From Deltaproteobacteria bacterium (GTDB taxonomy: Bacteria > Desulfobacterota > SM23-61): 64,000 nt of DNA. Below are positions 48,549 to 57,082 of this stretch, in pieces; the first letter of the stretch is position 1; each line of letters opens with the position of its first letter. The DNA is taken from contig VGSF01000004.1 in assembly GCA_016875165.1 (NCBI GenBank), forward strand, positions 1 to 64,000, given 5' to 3'. Both the position numbers and the translations under genes were made by a program. The notes below the pieces were generated by a model. It searched no databases. It was not told where the DNA came from and worked only from the letters and a program-made list of their open reading frames with translations.

Positions 48549-50073
48549 ATTCTCCTTTCGACCCGGTCATCAGGTAGCCCACATCTTTCATGCTGATGTC
48601 CTTTGGGGTGCTCGTAGCCACAATCCTCCCGCGGAACATGACTACCAGGCGATCACTTAAAGCAAACAGTTCACCCAGGTCTTCCGAAATCAGGAGGATG
48701 CCTGCTCCTGAGTCCCGGGAGGCCACGAGCACCTTCCGTGCGGCAACTGCGCTTTGTACATCGAGGCCTCGGGTAGGGTAAAAAGCAATGATCAATTTGG
48801 GGTTGTGAGCCATCTCCCGGGCCAGGATCATTCGCTGGATATTTCCGCCGGAGAGGATTCCCAGAGGAACATAAAACGGTGGAATATTGAACCCCAAACG
48901 TTTAAGGGAAGCCTGCAGGTCGGAACGAACGGCTTCCCAGTCCATGGACAAGCCCCTTTGCCGGGAGTACATGTGTGTATTGGCCATGGCCATATTTTCC
49001 TGCACGCTCAGCCAGGGGAAAGCGGCCATGCTAAGCGGGTCTTCAGGAATGAAGGCCACTCCTCTGCCGCGGACCCGGGCAACTGACCAGTGGGTTGCAT
49101 CCTGTCCCCCCAGGTTTTTAGCTCCCCCGGAACATTTCTCGATCCCCAGGACGACATCGCCGAGCTCCTTCTGGCCGTTGCCCGAAACCCCGGCGACCCC
49201 GACAATTTCACCAGGCTTAATTGTCAGATTTATATCCTTAAGACCCCAACCAGTTCCTTCAGGCTGGGTACTGACCATTTTCAATTCGAGGAAGGGATTT
49301 CGCCCTTCTAACGGCGTTTCGCTCCGCTTTCGGGAAAACTCATCGATCGTTTTGCCGAACATCAGGGAAATAAGCGCGCTTTCCGTCGCTTCGGAGCCTG
49401 GGAGGGTGCCGGCGACTTTACCGCGGCGCATTACGGTAATGCGGTCTGCGCAGACCAGGACCTCTTTCAGCTTGTGGGTAATAAAGGCCACGGCGTATCC
49501 ATCCCGGCGCAGGTTGGTGAACACCTGGAATAATCCTTCCACTTCGTGGGGCGCGAGGCTCCTCGTCGGCTCATCGAGAATCAGAATCTTAGCGTCTGCC
49601 AGGAGCAATTTCAGCACCTCCACTTTCTGGCGTTCCCCGACAGAGAGTCGCCAGACCAGGGCCTTAGGATTCACCTGAAGACCGTAGCGCTCTGAAATTT
49701 CCTCGATGCGGTTGACTATGGAAGCATTATCCAGGATAAAGGGCAAGTTGGGCAAAAAGAGGGCGATATTCTCGGCCACTGTCAGGGCCGGAATCAGAAT
49801 GAAGTCCTGAAAAACCATGCCGATACGGTATCCTCGAGCATCGTGGGGCGAGCGAATTTGCACCGGCTTACCGCTCAGCAGAATTTCCCCCGAGTCCGCC
49901 CGGTAAAAACCGTACAAAATCTTCATCAGCGTACTTTTCCCGGCTCCGTTCTCCCCCAAAAGGGCATGGACTTCGCCGCTGAAAATATCAAGATCAACGT
50001 GATCATTGGCCAAAACGGCCGGGAATGCCTTGGTAATACCACGCAAGGAAAGAAGAGGGGATGAGCTCATCAT
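48532..50073 (-). CDS. ABC transporter ATP-binding protein (tandem NBD)
   Basis: A 513-residue protein with two nucleotide-binding domains. NBD1: Walker A GENGAGKSTLM near 38, signature LSVGERQKVEV near 145, Walker B ILILDEPT near 164. NBD2 is degenerate at Walker A (GVSGNGQKELG near 296) but keeps the signature LSGGNIQRMILARE near 405, with IIAFYPTRGLDV. That asymmetry is normal for sugar/nucleoside importers (RbsA/YufO type). It heads the operon. A 98-bp sequence duplicated upstream of panB lies just before its start. Confidence 0.92.
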   Translation of the reverse strand: MMSSSPLLSLRGITKAFPAVLANDHVDLDIFSGEVHALLGENGAGKSTLMKILYGFYRADSGEILLSGKPVQIRSPHDARGYRIGMVFQDFILIPALTVAENIALFLPNLPFILDNASIVNRIEEISERYGLQVNPKALVWRLSVGERQKVEVLKLLLADAKILILDEPTRSLAPHEVEGLFQVFTNLRRDGYAVAFITHKLKEVLVCADRITVMRRGKVAGTLPGSEATESALISLMFGKTIDEFSRKRSETPLEGRNPFLELKMVSTQPEGTGWGLKDINLTIKPGEIVGVAGVSGNGQKELGDVVLGIEKCSGGAKNLGGQDATHWSVARVRGRGVAFIPEDPLSMAAFPWLSVQENMAMANTHMYSRQRGLSMDWEAVRSDLQASLKRLGFNIPPFYVPLGILSGGNIQRMILAREMAHNPKLIIAFYPTRGLDVQSAVAARKVLVASRDSGAGILLISEDLGELFALSDRLVVMFRGRIVATSTPKDISMKDVGYLMTGSKGEYGRSG

Positions 50074-50087
50074 TTGATCAGTTTTCC

Positions 50088-50185
50088 ATTCGTTGCCAGC
50101 AGGTTCATGGCGATTTACTCACACAAATTTGCCTATAACTAAACAAAAAAAGGGGTCACAAAAAAAAATTGTAACCCCTCATTTT
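50088..50185. repeat. 98-bp direct repeat, right copy (between ABC ATPase and tRNA-Phe)
   Basis: About 90% identical and in the same orientation as 37026-37124. It spans from near the ABC ATPase start to five bases before the tRNA-Phe CCA end and includes the tRNA terminator. The tRNA sequence itself is not part of the repeat. Confidence 0.85.
50145..50179 (-). terminator. Rho-independent terminator of tRNA-Phe
   Basis: On the minus strand AGGGGTTACAA and TTGTGACCCCT pair around a T-rich loop, followed by a TTTTTTT tract. It begins 11 bp after the CCA end of tRNA-Phe. The left copy of the direct repeat carries a slightly mismatched version at 37083-37118. Confidence 0.8.
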
Positions 50186-50189
50186 TAGG

Positions 50190-50265
<76 letters not shown>

Positions 50266-50557
50266 TTTTAAAGATAATCTTTCTCCGATTAAAAAGATAT
50301 AATTATAATGCCTTCGTCTATGTTGTCAAGTATTTTTTTCTTTAGGTTGAAATTCCGCCATAAGGGCGACAGGAGGGATGAGGGGAGGGGGTTTTAAAAG
50401 TTTTGAAAAACAGCGGCGTGCTTCTTATGGAAAAAGGAATACCCGTTCGTTTTTCTCAGGGGATTTGAAGGAGAAGAGGGGGCAAGAGTCGGGTCTCTTG
50501 CGAATTGAAGAAAAAGTTATCCCTTTAGCTTTTGGGAGACAAAAGCTGCCTGTTGGT

Positions 50558-51442
50558 TTATTCGATCTCCCTCCGGAACCGTTTAATCTTAAGCCGATAG
50601 AGCTCCTTGGGAGTCATATCCATCAGATAAAACAGTTCTTCTACGTCGACGATCCCATAGATGCCCTCATAGTAAACGATCATTTTATGGATGCTCTGGC
50701 CCATCTGCTTTCCTCTTAAGCGGCGAATCCCCAGATGGGCCAAACGCTGGCCTCGCTGGCTCTTATAAGCGTTGACTAAGCTATAAATGATCAGGGTTAG
50801 AATCGCATGCGCCCGGACGGCCGAGCCCGTCTTCTGGGGATACTTCAATAAATGATAACCCTGCTTGAGCTCCCGGAAACCCTGATTTTCAATCTCGGAG
50901 CGCAAATCGTACTGCTCCAACACCCTCAAGGGCCGAGAGACCGAAAGGCTGGTCAAAAAAATCTTCTCCTCCCCAACCTCATACTCCCTCTCCTTCCAAC
51001 GTACCACCATGATCCCATTGATCGGATTCGCCCTAAAATCCTTCCGGCCTCTTTTCCTCTTATGCTCCTCCTCTCCAAATTGATCATAAGATAAAAGCCC
51101 CCGCACCCCCAAAACCTTGACCTCTTTCGTCTCCTCCCAAAAGACCCTTTCCCCATCGGCCTTCTCCGACCGAAACCCCCGAAGGTCCTGGCTGACATCC
51201 ATATTGGTCCGGGCCGGGATGACAAAATGGATCTTCATCTTCTTCCATAACCACCAAAGCAAAACCCCATCGATGAACCCCCGATCCACCAATAAAACCC
51301 TCACCGCCCCGCCCGTCCGCTCCTGCGCCTCCCGCACCAACCTCTTCGTAAAGCGCTTCTCATGCTCATTAATTTTCACCATCCGCGCCGCCGCCACCAG
51401 CTTGTGCCTCGCCTCCTGAGACATTGACGCTCTTTGTCGCAC
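50558..51442 (-). pseudogene. IS4-type DDE transposase, N-terminally truncated
   Basis: A 294-residue open frame with the DDE transposase middle and end: RVLLVDRGFIDGVLLWWL near 47-64 (second Asp) and YDLRSEIENQGFRELKQGYH near 190-209 (Glu). The N-terminal helix-turn-helix and first catalytic Asp expected of an IS4-family enzyme are missing, and the frame ends abruptly against an oppositely oriented integrase fragment. No clear terminal inverted repeats were found. It is probably inactive. Confidence 0.7.
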
Positions 51443-51973
51443 TCATGGAAAAGCGAACCGTTCCTTCTATCTATTCAGCACAATTTCTACAAGAAATGGC
51501 TGCGGTATTACTTGGATTTCTGCGCCAAATACCGCCTTCCCGATTCCTCCTCTAAAAGCCTGACACAGTTCCTCACCAAGCTGCGGGAAAAGAAACAGAC
51601 TGACGAGCAGATCAAGCAAGCGGATCATGCCGTATCAGTTTATCTCGATATGACGCGACCATCCAAAACGGCGCCGGCCTCAGCGCCGGCAATATCGGCC
51701 CCATCTGCAGCGGAGCAGGCGCCACCTCGGTCTCGGCCGTTATCGATGGCTTCCGGCATGCCATCTCCGGCTTTGGCCGTCTCCGATCCGTCGTCATCTG
51801 ACGTGCAGACCGCATGGAAGCAGGCCATCACCGATATGGCAGTGGTTATAAAGACCAGGCATTATTCTCCGTCAGAGGTGACCTTGTTTCTGAGTGAACT
51901 TCCGAGTATTTTCCCATTTCCGGCAAATCATCATAAAGGCGGGATAGGGGATGTTCGTGCAGAACATGCTTAG
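51434..51973 (+). pseudogene. Tyrosine-recombinase (integrase) N-terminal fragment
   Basis: The 179-residue frame begins with a core-binding-like segment (NFYKKWLRYYLDFCAKY, then SLTQFLTKLREKKQTDEQI and AVSVYLDM). A Pro/Ala/Ser-rich linker follows, then a second start of the core-binding pattern (WKQAITDMAVVIKTRHYSPS). The frame then ends within 40 residues. The catalytic domain with Arg, His and Tyr is absent. It probably derives from an integron- or phage-type integrase broken by the adjacent transposase relic. Confidence 0.6.
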
Positions 51974-51989
51974 TTCTTTACTTGCTCCC

Positions 51990-52175
51990 TTAAGCTATTT
52001 CCGATTCATTCAATAACTTTTTCCACAAAGGGGCCACGTCTAATGTTTTGGCCCAAAGCTCAAGATAGTTCATGGCTGACTTTCCACGCTGGACTTCATA
52101 CACTCGAAGGGCGTCGGTAAATGGGGAGAGAGCTTTGAGGAGTATATGCGCTTGGGATTTTTCTTGAGGTTCATG
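51990..52175 (-). other. Possible short relic reading frame
   Basis: One minus-strand frame reads EKSQAHILLKALSPFTDALR, then VYEVQRGKSAMNYLELW, and ends KKLLNESEIA before TAA at 51990. It has natural-looking amino-acid composition but no good start codon after an upstream in-frame stop. It may be the tail of a decayed gene. I do not recognise a family. Confidence 0.3.
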
Positions 52176-52190
52176 GCGTCGAGCCCCTCC

Positions 52191-53720
52191 TCATAACAAT
52201 GTCCGGTCCAGGCTACGGTACTGGATGGCTTCGGAGATGTGCGGGGCAGTGATGTTTTCCACCCCTTCCAGATCCGCAATGGTGCGGGCGATCTTGAGGA
52301 TGCGCGTGTAGGCGCGGGCGGAAAGACCGAGTTTGTCGATGGCCTGTTCCAGGAGGGCTTTAGAGTCCTCCCCGATCTGACAATATTTTTTCAAGTATCT
52401 GGAGGTCATCAGGGCGTTACAATAAATGCGTTTGCCGGCAAAGCGGTCACGCTGGATCTCCCTTGCCCGGTTGACGCGCACTTTGATGGTCTCAGAGTCT
52501 TCTCCGGAGGCTTCTCCCGTAAGATCCCGGTAACGCACAGCCGGAACTTCGATGTGGATGTCGATGCGGTCCATCAACGGCCCGGAAATCTTGGAGCGGT
52601 AGCGCAGGATCTGCGGCAATGTGCATGTGCATTCCCGGTTGGGGTCGGTATAAAAACCGCAGGGGCACGGATTCATAGCGGCCACGAGCATGAAAGAAGA
52701 GGGGAAGGTAAGGGAAGAAAGGGCCCGGGAGATGGTCACCTTACCGTCTTCCAGCGGTTGGCGCAGGACTTCCAGGACATTTTTTTTAAACTCCGGCAGT
52801 TCATCCAAAAAGAGAACGCCATTGTGCGAAAGACTCACTTCTCCCGGCTTGGGAATCTGACCCCCACCGATGAGGCCGGCGTCGGAAATCGTATGGTGAG
52901 GGGAGCGGAAAGGACGCGTAGCAACCAAGGCGCTGTGGGGTGGAAGCAGGCCCAAGACACTGTAAATTCGGGTTACTTCGATGGCCTCTAAAAATGAAAG
53001 GTCGGGTAGAACCGTTGAAATTCGTTTAGCCAGCATGGTTTTGCCCGCCCCGGGCGGGCCGACCATGATGAGGTTATGTCCACCGGCTGCGGCGATCTCC
53101 ATGGCTCGCTTAACGTGCTCCTGGCCTTTGACTTCGTTGAAGTCTTCGGTGTAATGCTTATCCCGGCTAAAGATTTCCTGGAGGTCCACAAAGGTAGGAA
53201 GGATCGCCTTTTGGCCGTTTAAACAATCTACCACCTCGGAAAGGACGTCCACCCCCAAAACTTCTATTCCCTGAACCACAGCCGCTTCCTCAGCGTTTTC
53301 TTTGGGAAGAAGAACCCCGCGTTTGCCGTTACTCTTTGCCGCCATGGCCAAAGAGAGGGCGCCCCGGATGGATTTAACCCGCCCGTCAAGAGAAAGTTCT
53401 CCGAGAAGGAGATATTCATTAAGAAGCCTGGGAGAGACGATTTCGAGGGCGGTGAGGATGCCCACGGCAATGGGCAGGTCAAAGCCGGCGCCTTCTTTCT
53501 TCACATCTGCAGGAGCGAGATTGACGGTGATGCGTTTGGGCGGAAAGTCATAGCCGGAATTCTTGATGGCCGACTTCACCCGTTCCTTCGATTCTTTGAC
53601 CGCCCCATCCGGAAGCCCAACCGTGGCAAAAACAGGAAGGCCTTGAGCAATATCAACTTCTACTTCCACGATGTAAGCATCAATTCCCAAAATGGCGCCG
53701 CTTAGAACTTTGGCCAGCAT
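52191..53720 (-). CDS. YifB/ComM-family Mg-chelatase-like AAA+ ATPase
   Basis: A 509-residue protein. The N-terminal Lon-protease-like domain starts [20 protein letters not shown]. The AAA+ core has Walker [14 protein letters not shown] near 221, Walker [12 protein letters not shown] near 302 and an Mg-chelatase C-domain. Cysteines [15 protein letters not shown] near 358-372 are conserved in the family. ComM homologues act as branch-migration helicases in natural transformation. No competence gene is adjacent. The start lacks a strong RBS but matches the family N-terminus. Confidence 0.92.
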   Translation of the reverse strand: MLAKVLSGAILGIDAYIVEVEVDIAQGLPVFATVGLPDGAVKESKERVKSAIKNSGYDFPPKRITVNLAPADVKKEGAGFDLPIAVGILTALEIVSPRLLNEYLLLGELSLDGRVKSIRGALSLAMAAKSNGKRGVLLPKENAEEAAVVQGIEVLGVDVLSEVVDCLNGQKAILPTFVDLQEIFSRDKHYTEDFNEVKGQEHVKRAMEIAAAGGHNLIMVGPPGAGKTMLAKRISTVLPDLSFLEAIEVTRIYSVLGLLPPHSALVATRPFRSPHHTISDAGLIGGGQIPKPGEVSLSHNGVLFLDELPEFKKNVLEVLRQPLEDGKVTISRALSSLTFPSSFMLVAAMNPCPCGFYTDPNRECTCTLPQILRYRSKISGPLMDRIDIHIEVPAVRYRDLTGEASGEDSETIKVRVNRAREIQRDRFAGKRIYCNALMTSRYLKKYCQIGEDSKALLEQAIDKLGLSARAYTRILKIARTIADLEGVENITAPHISEAIQYRSLDRTLL

Positions 53721-53761
53721 GGAGAACTCCTCTCCTTGGGCAGAAAGGCGGGTTTAATTTA

Positions 53762-53892
53762 ATTGTATAGGAATTTGCTTTTTTATCCCCCTCCCCCCAT
53801 CCCCCTCCCGCCAGGGGAGGGGAGATACTGGGGGATCCAAAATTCCCTCCCCCTGGATGGGGGAGGGTTAGGGTGGGGGTGTTAATAACTTG
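53762..53892. repeat. 131-bp C/G-tract palindromic element, copy 2
   Basis: Same boundaries (ATTGTATAGGAATTTGC ... GTGTTAATAACTTG) and nearly identical sequence as 43535-43665. It lies between the YifB gene and a TIR2 element that starts 24 bp later. Confidence 0.85.
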
Positions 53893-53915
53893 TATTGACG
53901 GGGGATAAATTTTTT

Positions 53916-54181
53916 GTAACACTTTAGCTCTTTGAAAAAAGGTGTATTGTAAGGGCCAAGGGATCCCCGGGGCCGGGGGCCAGAGCGGAACGCTTGGAAT
54001 CATGAGGCGCTGATTTCTCCGCATATGGGGCGGGCAAGAACCCCCGCCTCCTCCAGAGGAAACGATCTTTTGTCCTCGTGGCCAAGCGGAAACCCAACCG
54101 ATGCTTCCGGCGCGTTCCGCTCTAACCCCCGGCCCTCAACCAAGGCTTTAATACCATTTTTTCAAATCGCTAAACTGATAC
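53916..54181. repeat. TIR2 element (GTAACACTTTAGC ends), GGGGCCGGGGGCC core
   Basis: GTAACACTTTAGCTCTTTG at the left faces TTCAAATCGCTAAACTGATAC at the right. The core (GCCAGAGCGGAACGC ... GCGTTCCGCTCTAACCCCC) matches the element at 33526 in inverse orientation and 46215 in the same orientation. Confidence 0.82.
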
Positions 54182-54342
54182 AATTTTTTATACTTATAAC
54201 AAAAGGATTTAAGCAAGGCAAGACATAAATACAGCTTTCAACGGTCAGCTTTCAGCAAAAAAAAGATTGGGTGCTCATTGGGAGGAGATTTTGTTTTAAA
54301 GGTTGCTATTATAGAACTGTCTTTGACGGAGGAGGGAAGGGA

Positions 54343-54828
54343 GTGGCCAGATTAAGTCATTTCGACCAGGAAGGGCGGGCGCGGATGGTGGACGTGAGCG
54401 CCAAGAGAGCGACCCATAGAACGGCTGTGGTCACAGGACGGGTTATCATGAAAGCCGAGACCCTGCGGCGAATCATAGATAAAGAAATTGAAAAAGGGGA
54501 CGTCTTAGGAGTGGCCCGGGTGGCCGGGATCATGGCCGCCAAACGCGCAGGAGAAATCATCCCCATGTGCCATCCCCTGGGCCTCGACAGCGTGGAGATT
54601 CATTTCCAGCCGGAGGCTAAGCGTTCCGCAATACACATCCAGAGCAGGGTAAAATCCACAGGGAAGACAGGGGTAGAGATGGAAGCATTGCTGGCAACAG
54701 CTACGTCCGCCCTGACGATTTATGACATGTGCAAAGCCGTCGACCGGAGTATGATCATCTCGGACATCAAACTCATGAAAAAGTCAGGCGGGAAGAGCGG
54801 GACCTATCTGCGGATAGATGAAGAATAG
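54343..54828 (+). CDS. moaC: Cyclic pyranopterin monophosphate synthase MoaC
   Basis: A molybdenum-cofactor enzyme that, after MoaA, rearranges the GTP-derived intermediate to cPMP. GTG 54343 follows GGAGGAGGGAAG and gives the usual length of 161 residues; the open frame extends 24 codons further upstream without support. Motifs: MVDVSAKRATHRTAVV near 16, IPMCHPLGLDSVEI near 71, VEMEALLATATSALTIYDMCKAVD near 110, and DIKLMKKSGGKSG near 144. The cofactor would serve molybdo- or tungsto-enzymes elsewhere. Confidence 0.94.
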   Translation: MARLSHFDQEGRARMVDVSAKRATHRTAVVTGRVIMKAETLRRIIDKEIEKGDVLGVARVAGIMAAKRAGEIIPMCHPLGLDSVEIHFQPEAKRSAIHIQSRVKSTGKTGVEMEALLATATSALTIYDMCKAVDRSMIISDIKLMKKSGGKSGTYLRIDEE

Positions 54829-54917
54829 GAAGATTCGGGAAGCAGGGAAAACTTCTTTACTCTTATTCTAAGATATGGTATATGTTTCTATATTTTATGG
54901 ACTCTTGGGGGAAAGAG

Positions 54918-55286
54918 ATGAAAAAAGAGAGGCTCGCTTATTTCAAGGAGCTTCTGACAGAACGTTTAGAGGTTCTGCTCAATGAGGCGGAAAAGACTGT
55001 CACCGGCATGACCAATGACAAAAATACTTTCCCCGACCCCACTGATCGCGCCAACTTAGAGACCGACCGTAATTTTTTGCTGCGCATCCGCGACCGGGAA
55101 AGAAAACTGATTCTGAAGATCAAAGAAGCTTTGGCCAGGATCGAGGACAGGACCTTTGGCATCTGCGAAGACTGCGGAGAGGAGATCTCCGAAGAGAGAT
55201 TGAAAGCCCGCCCCGTGACCACGCTTTGCATCGAATGCAAGACTAAAGCTGAAGCCGAAGAAAAGAAAAAAATTACCCTCGGCTGA
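54918..55286 (+). CDS. DksA/TraR-family zinc-finger protein
   Basis: A 122-residue DksA-type RNA polymerase regulator. It has a coiled-coil N-half with the DPTDRANLETD tip (the two acidic residues used by DksA) and a C4 zinc finger CEDCGEEI...CIECK (about 88-111). ATG 54918 lies behind GGGGGAAAGAG; an upstream ATG at 54882 gives an unlikely extension. The gene follows moaC by 89 bp and precedes the MBL hydrolase by 16 bp. Confidence 0.88.
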   Translation: MKKERLAYFKELLTERLEVLLNEAEKTVTGMTNDKNTFPDPTDRANLETDRNFLLRIRDRERKLILKIKEALARIEDRTFGICEDCGEEISEERLKARPVTTLCIECKTKAEAEEKKKITLG

Positions 55287-55302
55287 GAAAGGAACCCAGG
55301 CA

Positions 55303-55959
55303 ATGAAAGTAAAATGGTATGGCCATGCAGCTTTTTTGCTTACCTCTGACCAAGGGTTCAAGGTCATCACCGACCCCTACGAACCCGGGGGGTTCGGCGG
55401 GGCAATCGCCTATGGCCGAATTCCAGATGAGGCCGATGTAGTTCTGGTAAGTCACGATCATGCCGATCATAATTACGCTAAGGGCCTTCCGGGGAAACCG
55501 CAAGTTATCCAAGGCTCGGGCACCCACCGGTTCAAAGACTTAGAAGTCCGGGGGATTGCCTCCTATCATGATGAAGGCCAGGGCTCTCAGAGGGGGAAAA
55601 ATACCATTTTCTGCTTCACTCTCGATGGCCTTCAGGTATGCCACCTGGGCGACCTTGGACACATACCCACAGAACAACAGGTTAAACAAATCGGCCCGGT
55701 GGAGCTGCTTCTTATGCCCATCGGTGGCGTTTACACCATAGATTCCTCCCAGGCCGCCTTAACAGCTCAGAAATTGAATCCCCGGGTGATCATCCCCATG
55801 CATTTTAAAACTCCCCAATGCGGTTTTCCCCTGGCGAAAGTAGAAGAATTCACCAAAGGGAAGGCATCAGTTAAAGATATTGGGGCCAGTGAATTTAAGA
55901 TCGAGAAGGAAAATCTTCCCCCAACACCTGAGATTATCGTTTTGCAACCAGCCCTTTAA
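55303..55959 (+). CDS. UlaG/YtkL-like metallo-beta-lactamase-fold hydrolase
   Basis: A 218-residue MBL-fold protein. Metal motif SHDHADHNY near 47-55, further ligands in CHLGDLGH near 107-114 and IPMHFKTP near 164-171, and an N-terminal WYGHAAFLL typical of the YtkL/UlaG group. Such enzymes hydrolyse phosphoester or lactone bonds; the substrate is unknown here. It is cytoplasmic, without a signal peptide. Confidence 0.88.
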   Translation: MKVKWYGHAAFLLTSDQGFKVITDPYEPGGFGGAIAYGRIPDEADVVLVSHDHADHNYAKGLPGKPQVIQGSGTHRFKDLEVRGIASYHDEGQGSQRGKNTIFCFTLDGLQVCHLGDLGHIPTEQQVKQIGPVELLLMPIGGVYTIDSSQAALTAQKLNPRVIIPMHFKTPQCGFPLAKVEEFTKGKASVKDIGASEFKIEKENLPPTPEIIVLQPAL

Positions 55960-55977
55960 CAGCGGAGGTTTGGTTTG

Positions 55978-57063
55978 ATGAAGCGCAAACACCCCCTAAG
56001 GCACACCCTTTTGGGCCTTTTTATCCTTTCCGTCCCTTTGCTTTTTAACCCCTTGAACGCCGATGAAGCGCAGCTCGTCCGGGTGCGCAAAGGGGACACC
56101 ATCAGCTACCTCTCTTTCAAGATATACGGAATGTACGACATAAGAATGGTCGAACTTCTGCGGCGAGAAAATCCCCAGATTAAAGACATCAATTTAATCT
56201 ACGCCGGCCAGCAGCTCCGCTTCCCGAAACCCGCGGTCATGAAAAAATGGGTGAGTGAAAAAACCCTGAAGCCCGGAGAGCCAACACCGCTCCCTACTCC
56301 CAAGGAAACCCGTCCAGCCAAAGAAGAGCCAACGAAAGAGGAGATCCTGCTCGGGATGAAAGTTCGAGCGAACAAAGGAGTTGTCACTTATCTTGATGGG
56401 CAAGCACAGGTGAAAAAAAGCGAGGGGCCCCAGTGGTCTCCAGCTCGCCCCAACTATATTTTATATGAAAAAGACCAGATCAAGGTTCTGGCCAAATCGC
56501 GAGCTGAGTTAATTTTAGACAATCAGAGCGTCATGAGGCTTTCGGAAAACACCCTGCTGACCATTCACAAACTCGAGGAAGAACCGGCAACCCTTAAAGA
56601 AACAACCGGCATGGGTCTTTCCCTGGGAAAGTTATGGACGCGCACCTCCAAGCTTTTCAATCCCGCCTCCCGGCTCGAGGTAAGAACACCCACGGCCATT
56701 GCCGGCGTGCAGGGGACGGTATACCAGGTGAGCGTGGCCAATGACAAATCCACGAGAATCCAAGTCTTTGAAGGGGCGGTGAATGTTTATAACCCCTTTC
56801 CGGCATCCAAGCCTTCTCAGCCTGACCGGGCATTGGGCGAGCCCCAGGAAGTAAAGGGTCCTGAAGAAGTTCCAGGACCGACAGCTGTTTCCCGGGAAGA
56901 ATGGACCCAGATTGTCTTACGCCAGTTCCAGCAGATTACCGTAACCGACCGGGATATTTCCCGGCCCACCTCTTTCGATATCAGTAAAGAGCGGCAAAGC
57001 GAGTGGATTCGATGGAACGAAGAAAGAGACTTGGATTTCCAGCCGCCGGAAAGGCCCCGTTGA
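55978..57063 (+). CDS. LysM-FecR domain envelope protein
   Basis: A 361-residue secreted or anchored protein. A signal peptide or anchor spans about 8-28, then a LysM domain (VRVRKGDTISYLSFKIYG ... INLIYAGQQLRFP, about 34-82), a Pro/Glu/Lys-rich linker, and a FecR-type domain (about 120-260, with VMRLSENTLLTIHKL and TPTAIAGVQGTVYQVSV). LysM suggests peptidoglycan binding. TTG 55975 precedes ATG 55978; the ATG fits GGAGG better. It is 20 bp upstream of the CHASE2 kinase, and FecR/LysM plus CHASE2 pairs are a recurring arrangement. Confidence 0.85.
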   Translation: MKRKHPLRHTLLGLFILSVPLLFNPLNADEAQLVRVRKGDTISYLSFKIYGMYDIRMVELLRRENPQIKDINLIYAGQQLRFPKPAVMKKWVSEKTLKPGEPTPLPTPKETRPAKEEPTKEEILLGMKVRANKGVVTYLDGQAQVKKSEGPQWSPARPNYILYEKDQIKVLAKSRAELILDNQSVMRLSENTLLTIHKLEEEPATLKETTGMGLSLGKLWTRTSKLFNPASRLEVRTPTAIAGVQGTVYQVSVANDKSTRIQVFEGAVNVYNPFPASKPSQPDRALGEPQEVKGPEEVPGPTAVSREEWTQIVLRQFQQITVTDRDISRPTSFDISKERQSEWIRWNEERDLDFQPPERPR

Positions 57064-57082
57064 TGGCCGGGGATAAATTCTC

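Noticed and set aside
50378-50719. Plus-strand open frame of 113 codons
   Set aside because: It lies antisense to the end of the transposase relic and has no recognisable family or ribosome-binding site; treated as a shadow frame.
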